Part shown: piece after piece, positions 1 through 14,769 of the stretch
Position numbering within the stretch: the stretch's first letter is position 1
Layout of the letters: every line of letters starts with the position of its first letter
Source: Stichopus chloronotus
Lineage: Eukaryota > Echinodermata > Holothuroidea > Aspidochirotida > Stichopodidae
Length of the DNA: 64,000 nucleotides
Reading direction: 5' to 3'
NCBI GenBank assembly: GCA_021234535.1
Contig: CM037846.1
Coordinates: 12,354,705-12,418,704, forward strand
Made by a program: the position numbers and the translations under genes
The notes under the pieces: generated by a model
What the model saw: only the letters and a program-made list of their open reading frames with translations
The model's database searches: none
What the model was told of the DNA's origin: nothing

Positions 1-3000
1 AAAATTGTGCAGCAAGTACCACGTCCCAGATAGATTGACGTAAACTTATGTGTCACTTGAAACGGAAAATATTAATCCCATGAATTATAAATCGATTAGA
101 GTAGGATCCAATACAGAAATACCAAGACATAGAAATGGAAATTGAAGATCAAGAGAAGAGAACTCGAAATACAAATAACTTTGCACCCGGCATTGTAAGT
201 GACAACACCAAACGTTCGTAGCCGCTCGGTGTGCCTCTCTATACACTGGGGAAAGCACGCACGAAAAATCTTAAAAAGAAAATAACCTCTTTTAAGACAG
301 GCAGGGGGGGGGGGGGAGCGAGAGAGAATCAGAGATAACCAGCAAACGGTGACACCTCATATACCGTAATTAATTTGAAACTCACACACACCGGTCCGTA
401 TATTGTGACCGGCGCGGTTGGTTGCAGGATCGGTACTCCTTGCGTCTCTTGCTGGTCTTCCTTCAACATTTCGTTCAAGAAGAGGCTTTCCATTAAATGA
501 AACAATGCGAAATTGAAATATTTACTCAAGTTCTTTTTTAAGTTGGCGCTCCCAGCCTGCCACAGGAAATTTAAATTATTGAACTTTCTGTTATCATTTC
601 TTTCATTTCTTTTGTTAACACAAAAAAACTTTACCAACTCCAGTCACAGCTCTTTCACAAAGAGCGACAGTGCGTCAGTGATATTTATTTAGCTAAGCCC
701 ACACCCTCAACATGTGTATTACGTAGCGACTAATGAGTTACGAACATTGTTGTGTCACGCTTATTTCGCTCTCTGATGTTTGTTTGTTACCTTCTACTTT
801 GCATTGCTGAAAATCACATACCGCTTTAATACAAAATTTGACTGCTTTGACCGACCATATACATGTTCCAAGAAGATTATTGTTGTAGTTGGCCGACTAG
901 TTGCAATGAGAAGTTCAGTTGAAAAGTCACCGTTTAGTGGCACTGACATATCATTTTCTTCCTGCCAGCCTCAATAACACCCTTGATTCCAAATCTGATC
1001 TTTTTAGTCGACTGCTCTTTGTTTCTTCTGGGCTGAGTTATGTGACAATAACCAGGACGTCTCTGGCTTATTATCAATTGGTAATACATCATAAACGTCA
1101 CACATTTACGAAACTGATCACTTTTGACATATTGCAACTCGAACTGCAGTTTGGGCTTTCGGGGGGAAGGATTAGCTGACCGAACTCAGCTATGGGTTGG
1201 ACCAATAGCTTCGTCGTAATGTTTGTTTTCTATAATCATTTCAAGGTACAGCTTTCAAATTGAAGTGATTCTTTTTCATGTAAACAGTAAGACGCATGCC
1301 AAATATGATGTGCTAACGTTTGTTACTGTCACCCGTTGTGACTGTTTACAAAATGTGTACGGTCGGAATAATTCTGTTTGTGGATTTTAGCGATGAAGAT
1401 TTCCATAGTCAGTTTTTGATCTTTTTTTTTCTTCAAACTTGTTTTTTTTTTAATTTGTTCTCTCCTGGACAAATCTATAGACTCCCCTTGCACTTACGTC
1501 AGATAAGAACACTTGCGCCTCACTGTATCACTGTCTCGTCTCATGTAAGGGGCGGGTCTATAAGACACATTTTGCGCATGGTCAGTGACGACCATTACTA
1601 CAGTATATCAAAAAGCAACGACGTAACGTGAAGGACCTCTGTACCACTACGATGGTGACACAGATTTGGAACAATCAATCCATCATTTACAAACAAAGGT
1701 TAGGGGTTGGCAGATCACAACAATGCTTCAGTAAAGTGTATCTTTGTTTTGATCTGACAGCGTCCCTTTTCACAAAGGGTCACTCTCAATCTTAAAGGCT
1801 GTAAGGCATCACCCTAAGCTATATTTTTACTTCCTGGAAAGCAAAATTTTCAACTGGTTGCAGTACTCTTTGATTGACAGCAAATTCGAAAGATGCAGAG
1901 CAGCTCGTATTACACAGTGTACACAGGGATCCATTGTTTTGATTACACATGTGGAGGAATGTAAGACAGGCTGAGGGAGGGACTAGACGTAGGTGGTTGG
2001 AAAAATTGAAACTGTCTGGGGTGATGAGTTTTTGTCTTTAAGTTTGACTTATTGCGTAGCACGCCTAAAGAAATCAAACTTAAGATCGATCGTAATTTTT
2101 GTGGAACGGGGTCCAGAAGTATCCTATTGAATATACCGAATTAGAAGGTAACAATAGCCCGTACTAACATTCTGTGCTACCATCACACTCATACCCTGGA
2201 ATGGGGTTACTTTTGTTTACAAAGATTCATCGACCTTGGACCTGTTGAGAGTGTTTGTCGAACTTAACCACATGCAGTACAGACGCTTTCAGTTACTGTT
2301 ACTTTGCAGTTCTAACTTTGTAAATACAACGTAGTCTGTGTAAGAGCGTTATAGCTAATACCTACTTCTACGGGCACAGCATATGTAGAAGGAAGTGAAA
2401 TACTCTCCGTCACGAGATGAACCCACACGTCTCACCGTGTACACAAGTCTTCCAATTTCGAAAATAAGTTTGCCAATTTTCTTATCATTCAAAGAAAGGT
2501 TTTATTCAATTATATATGTTTCGATGCGACTGTGATATTTAATGCATTACAATCATTCAACCGGAACAAGAAAGCTTTCGCTGCTGGGCTATGCTTACCC
2601 TGTTCATCCGAGAGAATCAATTTCATTCCCTCTCAAAATTCTCCAGAGGAAGAAAGGAGACGGCATTTTTCCTCCCTCGAAGTGTGAAAAAGGGCATTCT
2701 GACAGGGGCGCGATAAACTTGGATATGTCTTCAAGTAAAAGGAACCTGAGATAAGACTTGACGGTGAGGCATGTCATATAGCAGTATATTTGCCGTGTAT
2801 GTACCAACATCCCAAGTTTACCGTATGTTGTACACAAGATGGTGTCTGAGATGAAATTTCATGCAAACATGCCCGACCTGATGAGGTGTTTTTCTCAACG
2901 TTTGGATGTATGAGGATCTTATGGTAATCAAGTTCAACGATGTTATCACTTGCGATACCTAATACATCTCTGAATGCGTGTTGGCGACAGTGATCGTGGG

Positions 3001-5070
3001 AGGTTGGTGAACTCCCGGCACTATGCAAGCCACTCCCAAAGGCTCAGAGAATCTAGTACAACAGATCAATGCCGTCGCCGTCCACTCTCTCACCCGAATA
3101 TGTGTCGCTTTAGATAAAGATGGCCCGTGTCTGTTGCACTTATATTCTGTACGCTACTGCCTCTGTCTGCTAAAAACCATTGCAAATTATTGGTAACTAA
3201 GAGAATAGTTCAGCTCGTTCCTATTGATAACGTCACTACCACCATCATCAACAAACCCACGCACACATACACACAAAAGGAAGAAATAAATGCACCTATC
3301 TCTCCATCTTTGATCTTCCATAATTAAGCTGTGTTAGTCTGGTAAGCATACTTGAAAACGTACTTGAAATGTGAGGTGTCCGAATTCTACCAGCTAAAAA
3401 AGTGACGGAAGCATGAGCTCAGAAACCTGTTTGAGGAATTTCAATAGGAAGTCCATTTTGTAGGTACCTTCTTGGAAGGAATGCCGGTTTGACCCAATCG
3501 GGGGAATTTCTGGCTTTTCTGTTAAAGCCCTGGGTCATACAGTGAGTGATAAACATTATACATGTCCAAAGATCATCTTGGTAATCATTTACTTCAAGGT
3601 CTACATAACTTCACTAATTACTTAAATCACTAAATTATTTCAACTTCACTAATTATTACAACTGTTATCTATGTGACACGAAATTTCGCATTTTTTTTCA
3701 GTCTATGCAAAAGTCACAAAAAGTAACAAGTCCTCCGTTAGTGTATCCAAACACACAACACACTCCAACAGTCATATGTAATTAAAAGCTGTCAGATCAG
3801 AGTCTCTGTCGTAAGATGACAAAGAGTGCGCCACATGAATATTAGACAGAACAGCCATGGGATTTCAGTACAAAATAAACCAATTCTAATGATCGGCCAA
3901 AAGGAAATGATTGTTTCAAGTAATGGGTTTGGAGAAGGAGGAAGGAGGTAACATGGAGGATGGAAGAAAGGGAAATGAAGAGGAGGTAATTTATCGTCTT
4001 CATCTTTTGTGAATTTGGTCGAATACAACTTAGTCAAACGAGGCACATTCCGATTGAAGTCTTTTTCACCAATGTCTCTGCTATTTCCTATCGTCACATT
4101 TTTAACATCGGGAAATGAAGACGTTGATTCGACATGAACATCACCAGATGGATATTCGGAAGGACGATTGTTTTTTTTTTTTTTTGATAACCACTCACGC
4201 CAGATGATGGACGACCAGTCCGTCGAAATGCTTGAATGAAAGATCGAAATTAAGCAACAAATACATGCTGCTAAATTGAACAAAAGGAAAATTATGTCAG
4301 AAAATTATCACCCAACAATTCCTTTTCTGCATTACCCATTCCAGAAGAGACACCACGGATATAAAAAGTACGTGCATTTCTAATTGAAGAAGGAGTTGGC
4401 GATTGTGATTGGATGAAATGATTGGAAATGATATGATTGGATCCTGACAATTTGACTTTATATTTTAAATTGTGACAGAAATAAATGTAAATCACTCTTT
4501 GATATTGCCAGTGACACAATGATCCCGATACATCTCACTTAAACGTTAATCAACATACTGCCGTTCTACTTTAACCCCTTCCCAAGTATATAGTGCTTTC
4601 CAAGAAGAGAGCAGATACACCACCCTTCTCGATGGCTACTGTTTTCATTGTTCAATTGATTGATAACTGGACCTCGTTTGTTAAGCATTTCGCCGATACT
4701 GATACATTTCTTCCCAAAATTATCGGTCAGGTTCCACATTCACACATACTGGTTTATTCATTCATCTCCCCTTCCCTTCCGACAAGAGGAAGATTTTGTA
4801 AGCAACTACAGTTTAGAACCAACACATTGACCATGTGACTATAGATGCTTCCAACTATGTGAATAGTGAGAGCTCAGTTGAAGGATGGAAAGACCAGACG
4901 ACACCGGCTGTCAGCTACTACATGGGTGGCTGAATAAATTAATGTACCTGTGAAGTAACTTAAAGCAGGACTGTAAATCAATATTTTAGGCTCTTGGTAA
5001 CATCAAGGCAGTTTGGGCTCATGTAAGAATGTCTAATGCATAGTTCCTTCCTAACTCTCCAACACCTTTT
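1..5070. other. Non-coding stretch, no gene recognised
   Basis: AT-rich DNA with many stops in all frames. It holds a G13 run at 304-316 and poly-T/poly-A runs near 4170. The longest open frame (minus strand, 3792-4283, 163 codons) starts with a hydrophobic stretch that resembles a signal peptide. It crosses a poly-A run that is read as lysines, matches no family I know, and is near the length expected by chance here. Confidence 0.5.
304..316 (+). repeat. Poly-G run (G13)
   Basis: Thirteen consecutive G on the plus strand, followed by a GAGA-rich stretch. It is a simple homopolymer. On the G strand it could form a quadruplex, but no neighbouring gene gives it a role. Confidence 0.85.
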
Positions 5071-5074
5071 CCCA

Positions 5075-5138
5075 TCATGTAAACAAGTGTCTCCTTAAAT
5101 TCTTCTTCCTTCATGTAGACAAGTGTCTCCTTAAATCT
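5075..5138 (+). repeat. 36-bp tandem duplication
   Basis: Two head-to-tail copies begin at 5075 and 5111. Both start TCATGTARACAAGTGTCTCC and continue into TTAAAT, with one A/G difference in the first 26 bases. The second copy diverges after about 28 bases. It looks like a small local duplication with no coding content. Confidence 0.75.
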
Positions 5139-5767
5139 GTTGATTTGCTTGCCCTATTATCATTTGCGGTAGACACTTTTCCAAATAAGGCTTTACCTGA
5201 ATGATTGATGGGATATACCTTGGTTGGAATGGATCAGACTTGGTGACTGACGAAGTGATTGAATCTATCGCAGGATTCATGTTTGCCATCTTGTGCGAAT
5301 TTAGAAATCTGTGCATTCTGCAACCATTTGACATGAAAGTTAGGGATACCTGCAGGCATTGCCTCATGGAGACATTGTCGTCCATTTCCAGTTCCGATCC
5401 ACATAATTATGATCTCCTCCCAATCCAGTAAGAGTGTACATATGATCAGCCTTAATTGATTGTCTCGGATAGCTCAAATTGGTGAGTTGTTAGGGGAATA
5501 TTGGTCGGTGGGAGGTTATGGATGATTAGACTGAACGGAATTGTGAACTTGTGAACATTGATGGACAACCGGATATTTCCAACTTACTCAACAGTCCTGG
5601 ACATTCAAGAACGTATCATGTTGAAATACCACCTATCTAATTTCTAACTTACCTATTAGGTATGTAGGTTACATATTGTTGAGCAAAACGGACTATGGGT
5701 TCCTGCGTCGAAGTTTTTGATACATGGTTGCCTAGTGTTGGAAGCTAAACCCAACCTACTGCAGTAT

Positions 5768-5771
<4 letters not shown>
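5139..5771. other. Non-coding stretch, nothing recognised
   Basis: Unique-looking AT-rich sequence between the 36-bp duplication and the first long (AT)n tract. The overlapping small open frames on both strands at 5131-5431 share one interval and carry no recognisable motif. Confidence 0.4.

Positions 5772-5772
<1 letters not shown>

Positions 5773-5849
<77 letters not shown>
5773..5849. repeat. (AT)n microsatellite
   Basis: An uninterrupted AT dinucleotide tract of about 77 bp, entered through GTGTGTAT on the left and left through TAGACCC on the right. The flanking 100 bp show no retroelement or ribozyme motif, unlike the tracts at 48 kb and 60 kb. Confidence 0.95.
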
Positions 5850-5852
<3 letters not shown>

Positions 5853-6220
5853 CCTTTTGCCCCTTCAGCAGTAACACTTGAATGAAGATTGATATACAAT
5901 ACTTACAATGAACTAGGCTGTGCATCGAATCGATACTCGGAGTTCTTCGTACTAGTACTTTGTGCTATTGTTACAACTTTAAGCTATAGACACCGTTAGA
6001 CAGCTTTATCAATTGGCAGTTTTATGGCAGTTCTATTAGGCAGTTTTATAAATTACCTCCTTTCAGTGGGTCTCCCAGAATGAAAATTTTGAACATTATG
6101 CCTAATGGAACGGAGTACTGTATAAATACAGAATAACCGATATAAAAAAAAAAACGGTCAAAATTATATCAAGTGAGCATGTATACACGATTGTGTGATG
6201 CTACGCTTAAAAGCATAGAG
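5850..6220. other. Non-coding stretch, nothing recognised
   Basis: AT-rich sequence with a short poly-A run near 6145. It includes two near-identical short strings containing GGCAGTTTTAT at about 6015 and 6040, probably a minor local duplication. No open frame with recognisable content was found. Confidence 0.4.
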
Positions 6221-6250
6221 TGCAGCGTTGCGAAACATCGTAACGCTGCA
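6221..6250. other. Tight 30-nt hairpin (13-bp stem, 4-nt loop)
   Basis: TGCAGCGTTGCGA and TCGTAACGCTGCA flank the loop AACA. The 13 paired positions are perfect apart from one G-T wobble. No run of U follows it and no repeat copy was seen elsewhere in the window. It could be a structured RNA segment, a protein-binding palindrome or the end of a lost element. Nothing in the sequence decides between these. Confidence 0.7.
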
Positions 6251-6719
6251 GGCCATGTTGGTTTTACCTTTATTGGAAGTGACTAGGTTTCTTTCAAGTT
6301 TGAAATTTCGACTGCAAAATTTTACGACAGCCCAACGTTTGGTTTCAATAAGAAAGATTCTGTAGCATCATGTGAAGACATGATAAAATGGCGTCATTCA
6401 GTAGCTCTCAAAACCGTGACCAACAGTTTCTCCGAAACATGCAACTATGAATAAAAAAGGTACATCTCAGTTATGTTCTGAAATTATCTTTATTAGCGCT
6501 TGCTAACAAAATTTCTAAAAATGTTTACACGTAGTCAAAAATTAATTTAGCAGTCTCATGTTGAGCACCCTTTTGTGTCGAGTTGTTGCAAATGCCCTTG
6601 GCGTTATTTGCTTCTTAAGTTCAATAAGAAAGAATTAAGGGAATGCATCAAGGTTGAACAAACCCGATATAGCTTTCTTCGCAAGCAATTATACCTAGTA
6701 TTACATGGAAGTACTCGTT

Positions 6720-7578
6720 TCAGACAACGCACGGGGTATATCAACAACACTTTAGAGGATCTCTACCGACGTCACTGCACTGAGCGTCTCTCAATTTTGA
6801 CGTCAATGCAAGAACAATTGTAACTATGGCCATGTTGTGGGCGCGTATATTCAACCACACCGTACCTCGATCCAACCCGTACAAAGAATCCGGTGTGCTG
6901 TGTGCAAAATCTTGCAGTCACCATAGTAACTACGCAAACCACCACAGTCTCTCCGCACTTCCAAATTCATGTTCGTTGTAGGCAAGGTGTGCGAGGCCAA
7001 TAACCACATGCGATTGGGTGGAGGTACATCCAGCGCATTCCATTCACAAAATGCGGAAGCGTTCAAAAAGAACGACGCGTGTGTGAGTATCGGTACATAG
7101 GTTTTTGCAGTGACGTCACGTTCCCCATGGAAACGCTTTATTGAATGGAAAACCAAACAACGTGCTTACACATGGGCACACCACGCAGTACCGTACAGCA
7201 TGGTGATGTGTAACTCCTTGCCAACGCGTCTACTTTTCCTTCTCCATAAGCATGAAATAGGTGCAACGTCAGCCCGGGGCTTCTTGCCTCTCCGATTTGT
7301 ACAGCTTACGGCTACGCAGTTAAGGACCATTTGCCTTCTTTGACCGGTTTTGCAAGTGAAAAATATGAAAATATCGTAATGACCACCACGCAGTGTTACT
7401 GAAACAACACCGGCTGGTACTAGTTACACGAAGAACTGATTCCATCCATCATGGGGGCGTAATTAAGTTGGTAATTAGGGCGTCACGTGCAAAATCTCTA
7501 TATTCACGACTGATTGCTCCCGTATACTCTTCGCGCTTCTGTCTTGCTTAAGAAAGCAGCTTACTGCCTGAGTCAGTG
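6720..7578. promoter_or_regulatory. CpG-richer patch with CRE, E-box and AP-1-like sites (possible bidirectional promoter)
   Basis: CG dinucleotides are visibly denser here than in the neighbouring DNA. Full CRE palindromes (TGACGTCA) lie at 6799-6806 and 7111-7118, and a CGACGTCA half-match lies near 6768. A CACGTG E-box is at 7485-7490, two TAATTA-type sites at about 7461 and 7473, and TGAGTCA (AP-1-like) at 7569-7575. The interval 7331-7578 separates a THAP-like ATG on the minus strand from a well-placed ATG on the plus strand, as expected for a divergent promoter. The motif matches are direct observations. Promoter function is inference; a decayed gene with conserved CpGs would look similar. 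Confidence 0.35.
7162..7330 (-). pseudogene. THAP-type zinc-finger start, frameshifted
   Basis: Reading the minus strand from the ATG at 7330 gives a start of the form M-V-L-N-C-x4-C-T-N-R-R-G-K-K-P. This matches the opening of THAP domains, which are C2CH DNA-binding zinc fingers found in animal transcription factors and P-element transposases. After KKP the matching frame shifts; the next frame continues with GLTLHLF, where THAP domains have a segment like LSFHRFP. A C-K-H near residue 54 falls where THAP1-type domains place their second Cys and His (the usual spacing is C-x2-H). The invariant Trp and the AVPTIF-like motif are not seen. The frameshift, missing Trp and compressed C-K-H argue for a decayed copy, or for an exon I am reading imperfectly. 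No transposase-like continuation was recognised downstream on the minus strand. Confidence 0.42.
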
Positions 7579-7617
7579 ATGGCCAGTGCGCCAAATTTGA
7601 AGACACTGAAGTCGCGT
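7579..7617 (+). CDS. Possible first coding exon (13 codons) with GTAAGT donor
   Basis: An ATG at 7579 lies in a strong start context (G at -3, G at +4). It opens 13 codons reading M-A-S-A-P-N-L-K-T-L-K-S-R and stops at a GTAAGT splice donor at 7618-7623, leaving phase 0. The upstream 240 bp contain a TATA-like string near 7500, pyrimidine-rich initiator-like sequence and several transcription-factor consensus sites. I do not recognise the peptide. I also could not find a convincing in-phase second exon: the splice-bounded segment at 9803-9837 would introduce a stop if joined in this phase. The call rests only on the start context, the donor and the promoter-like surroundings. Confidence 0.25.
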
Positions 7618-7623
7618 GTAAGT

Positions 7624-10338
<2,715 letters not shown>

Positions 10339-13300
10339 CAGTCGCGTTTGTAGAGTTTGTGAATGACTCTTTCTACTTCGAAATATGTTTCAAGTAAATA
10401 TATACATATTTCAGTCTGGTGTAGGCACTCAGTTCAAAGTGATGTACGAGGCTTCCAAGTATCCACTTTACGTTGCATCGACCTATATAATGAGCTCTGG
10501 GAGCACAAATAAATTTTCGACGTCCCCATAGGAGCCGAATACATGAATGACAATCCATCATTGCTGTATAACTTATGGAGAAACACCGTGTCACACCGTA
10601 TGAGCCTATGCAATGGCACTAACCTGAACAAATTTCCTCAGGGAAAAATTGCGACTCATCACATAATGTAAACTACCATTTTGCAAGTTGTTAAGCAACG
10701 AAAGTGGCGTAAACCAAAACGATTGCTCGTTGCTTTCTTGTATCTTGTGGTCTTTCTCTTGGAAAGTTCGTCAACAACCTGGCGGGAAAGCCACTTGAGA
10801 AATTTACAAATGTATGTGTAGACTGATAAATATTTGTATATTAGACGTCGAAGACGGATATAATTTCAATAATTAAGCCGAAATTGATGGCAATTGAATT
10901 GGTGATATTGTAAAGTCCTCTCAAACGATCCGTCTGCTGATTAAATTAGCGGAACACTTTTGGTGGGTAGAATCAGGAGTATCGCAGAATATATTAAAGG
11001 AGAGCATAGCGGAAGACGTTGAACGACTCGGTGACACAAGGCCATGGTGGTGTTACTCGGTGAAGTTATATAAATCCATCACTTGTTCTCAATCCTGCTA
11101 TCGTTTTGTTACAGGTTGCACATTCCGATACGTAGTTTAACTTAGACATTTCTCTGTCACTTATTCTGTATGTACAGCATGACCTACAGCGAGGTACTGG
11201 GCTGAAAACACGCAAAAACGTATACGCTTATACACAGAATACACAGTACACAGTATACACAGAATAGCTACAGCCGATGAGTGATTCGGATATGTCCACG
11301 GTATCTTAAACATATACATATCTTTAAATTTTGTTTTCACACATTGTCACCGGTTTTATGTAAACAAGTCGTGCCAATTTATTCGTTTGACTCGACAAAT
11401 AACGCAACAAGAAAATGTACAACAAAATTATTCCCAAAATATAAGGCTTTGAAACAAACATTTTTGATAAGAACGTATGGAGATGTTATCTTTTTCTACA
11501 CTATACGTATTCAGTTTTCGTGCAAAGCTTACATTATGCGTCAACGTAAACTGTGTAGACAACGAAAACTGACGGAGTTGGACGGTACTACGGTGAGCTA
11601 CCTACGCAGTTCCTACAACGGTCTTAACGTGGAAACATGCGCCTCAGCCTCATTGACTTTCGTCTTACAACCGTTTCCAAAAAGGTCGTACACTTCACTA
11701 TGTTTACTTTTGTTTTTCCAAACTTTCATGGACGCGATGCAGTTGTCGCACAACAGCCCATGCACACCAAGTTGTTCAAATACGTAAGGAATCGTTACAA
11801 AATATTTAAATTTCATCACAATGTGCTTCATGACTTCACGAGTGCGAACCCCCCACATCTCGAAATGATTTAGACTCGGACTCCTTTCACTCGATTTAGA
11901 ATTCCATGCATAAAAACTATGAATATCAAATTATGGTCGAATGTTTTCTGTCAATTTTGATGACGAGTCTATCGCTGATCTGAGTTGCAAAAACAAAACA
12001 AAAAAAAAAAATCGTTTGATCCTTTATCTCATTCCATGTTACTCCGGACGCAAAAAAGCCCCCAGCGGAATATTGCGACAGATTAATGGATTTGCATCTC
12101 AGGTTAAGCAAGAGTGCCTACAACTCGACACGGCAAATGGAAAACTCATTTCCGAAATTAACCAACAAAAATAAATAAAAAAAAACATGGTCAAAACATA
12201 AACAAACGAGTGTAACAAAAACAGTGTACTTACCGTATTGGCGTAGCTGCGTATCCGGCGACGATTTCCGTGTGTATGAATCTGTGAACGGCAATCAATC
12301 GAGATCAAACAATAATTTCGGGAGTTTTCACTTTTTCTTTTCCTTCTCTTTTGTTTAATACTTTTAGTTCGATGACCAACGAAATGGGGCGGCAACGAAT
12401 ATTTTTATCATTCTCTATCCTTCCTCGCTTGTAGACAGGAAATTTTCAACGACGACAAGTCTACGTTTGGATAGATGTATGCAGGAACGGTTATTTAGTC
12501 TTAGTTGGGAAAAATTTAATGAAGTTTAATCGAACGCGAATGGCCAATCGCATTTAGTCTCAGGATTGTTAGCAGTGATCAAAGGTACAGATGCCTTTAC
12601 TGATCATCTGAGTGAGTGTGTGTATAATTGTGTGAGTGCGTGTGTGTGTGTGTGAGTGTTTTTTTTTTTTTTTATTGTGATGTTTTTTCTTTCTTCGTCT
12701 CCAGTTCAGTTTTTGGATATGCGCAGTCTGCCGTACACGCAGACTGCAGATCTAATGGCAAACTACAGTATGTGAAGCAAGCTGAGGACAATAGTCTGCA
12801 ATGCGTCCATGGTGTAAATCATGCAGTTTGATGAATTGCTTTACTTTTAAAGGAACTATTGCAAGCGAATTCAATGTGGCCAGCACAAGTCACGTAGGGG
12901 ACATTTTATAAGTAAATTGTAAATAACAGAAAGGAACTTTCTTACCGTCATAGGTACAAAAAGGCCTTTACAATTTTTCGTTAAACTATGATTACATTCA
13001 CATTTTTGTATTTTTATTTCTCTAGAAAATGTACAGTACGTGTTTTCTAAGCTCATCAAAATGGGAATTACTGTGACCTATAGATGAACATGTGCTTATG
13101 GTTGTAACAAAATTGTATTGCAGCTACAGAATATATTAATTTAAACAGAAATTTGCAAAGCCACTTTTCTTTTCTTATTTGTAGTTATCTGTGATAAACA
13201 TGGACTGACTTTCTGCATGCAAAGTAGCCCCTTTAATATCGTATTAAGTAACACACACACATACACACACAAAATAATGTATTACTGCAGTAATCCATAT

Positions 13301-14393
13301 CACATATTATCTGGTAAAACTCGTGTAATTTTTGCTCTGATTTGGAACATTCCAGCACTAAGGTTACTGGACAAAAAACGGTTGAAGATTGTTCACAATT
13401 GATATTACCCAAAGGGAACACGCGTAAGGCAAAAGCGAAAAGTTTAACATATCTTTTGCGCCTCCGTGGAGATTATGAACACATTTCGAGGTATGCTGAT
13501 GTATGCCTAACGATATTGTACCGTTTTACGAGATCCGTGGCCACCATAAAACATGGTGTAAAAGATACAGTTACATTAAAAAAAAATAATAAGACACTTT
13601 TAATGCAGGATATTAGTTCTAGCCTATACCGGTACTTTATAAGTTGTTTTGTTGACTCAAATTGGATGACCACACTTCATCACTAAACAGCAAGTATGAG
13701 GAGAAGGAAGTCGCCAAGTCATAAAAGCAGAAGAAAAGGGAAGGACTACTAGGGTGTAGTTAACACGATACGAAGGCAGACCACAAGTTCAGTTCGAAGT
13801 CCGCTTCAGAGCGAGTGCAAATGCAATTTACTGTTCCTTTTGTTGGATTTTGCATCGACGAATGCCACACAGTCTGGTTTCCTTTCTTCACTTTGTATGA
13901 TGATCATAAAAAACGAATCGACTTCCAATAAAGGACGAGAACATGAATTTAAGCAATGTCAAAATCAGTCTCATATTCCCCAAACTCTGTTAGCGCATCA
14001 AGGAAATATGTACTTTCAACTTCATCCTAAGGCTATGTGGTTGGATATTTCAATTTTGGAAGCACTTGTTCCCTACTAATAAAATCAACGATACACCCCA
14101 GGGTATCCTAAATCAAACCTCTCTGAAGTATATATGACCCACAAAGTTGAGAGCAACATTGTCAGTTCATGCAGCTAAGACTATCGGTCCATGGTTCTAT
14201 TCATGTTATTTTCATGTTGCAGTCTTACGCGGTGTGAATGCTCTAACAAATGTTTGCCAGTCATCAAAAATCACGCAGTCAATATTTCCGTTCCCCCGCA
14301 TTCTACCACAAAGAAACTGTCCCCAATATCCCAGCATCCCACCGAAGAGCAGCCATCAATGTCCGGTAACAAAATCGAGGCATACGACTTGTT
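10339..14393. other. Non-coding stretch with scattered open frames of unknown meaning
   Basis: Contains the longest open frame of the window (plus strand, 11281-11787, 168 codons) and an overlapping minus-strand frame (11613-11858) with a C-x2-C pair around LLCDNC. Neither matches a family I know, and they overlap each other. It also holds a 9-bp-stem hairpin at 12723-12747, GT-rich and poly-T simple sequence at 12615-12675, and A-rich patches. Confidence 0.4.
12723..12747. other. Short hairpin (9-bp perfect stem)
   Basis: GCAGTCTGC and GCAGACTGC are exact reverse complements separated by the 7-nt loop CGTACAC. No U-run or repeat context accompanies it. A stem of this size can arise by chance in a window this large, so no function is proposed. 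Confidence 0.5.
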
Positions 14394-14769
14394 TTAAAGG
14401 GGCTCATTGAGTTGATATCAGTAAAGATTGCGGTGATTTTGAAGTATACACACACACGACAATACTCACAATTAGCATAATTAATCAAGTTTCACATCCA
14501 ATAATTATATGAAAACTGTCAATTTTTTCGAATTTTTGACCGTTACTTGCTCTGATTGTGTGCATGTGAATGTACTAATGTGATAATGTCTGGTCACAAA
14601 GTTTCAAAAACTAAATTTAATCGTTGGTTACTCACTCATTAATGTTCCAACGTATGTGAAACTTTGGGATCCTTTTAGTTTGACTGTTTGTCATTAGTAT
14701 GTGAAGGAAACTTGACCGGTTTAGAAAAATTGAGTGAATTTCACAAAACAACTCAATGAGCCTCTTTAA
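14394..14769. mobile_element. TTAA-flanked MITE, copy 1 (non-autonomous DNA transposon)
   Basis: A 376-bp segment is bounded on both sides by TTAA and begins, read inward from each end, with AGGGGCTCATTGAGTTG or AGAGGCTCATTGAGTTG. This is a 17-bp terminal inverted repeat with one mismatch. TTAA target duplication with short terminal repeats is the signature of piggyBac-type elements; that family assignment is inference. The interior is AT-rich with no coding frame, so it would need a transposase supplied elsewhere. A related end lies at 35219. Confidence 0.7.

Noticed and set aside
2878..2910. CTGATGAG string suggesting another hammerhead
   Set aside because: No GAAA at the right distance, no stem II and no closing stem I strand.
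3792..4283. 163-codon minus-strand frame with signal-peptide-like start
   Set aside because: Length is near the chance maximum for 64 kb of AT-rich DNA. The frame crosses a poly-A run and matches no known family.
5243..5275. CTGACGA string (variant hammerhead core)
   Set aside because: No stem II or GAAA box downstream and no complementary closing strand.
11281..11787. 168-codon plus-strand frame, the longest in the window
   Set aside because: No motif, overlapped by frames on both strands, and a length compatible with chance.
11613..11858. Minus-strand frame with LLCDNC and further Cys, resembling a zinc-binding segment
   Set aside because: Only one C-x2-C pair with no second pair at a known spacing. 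No family recognised.
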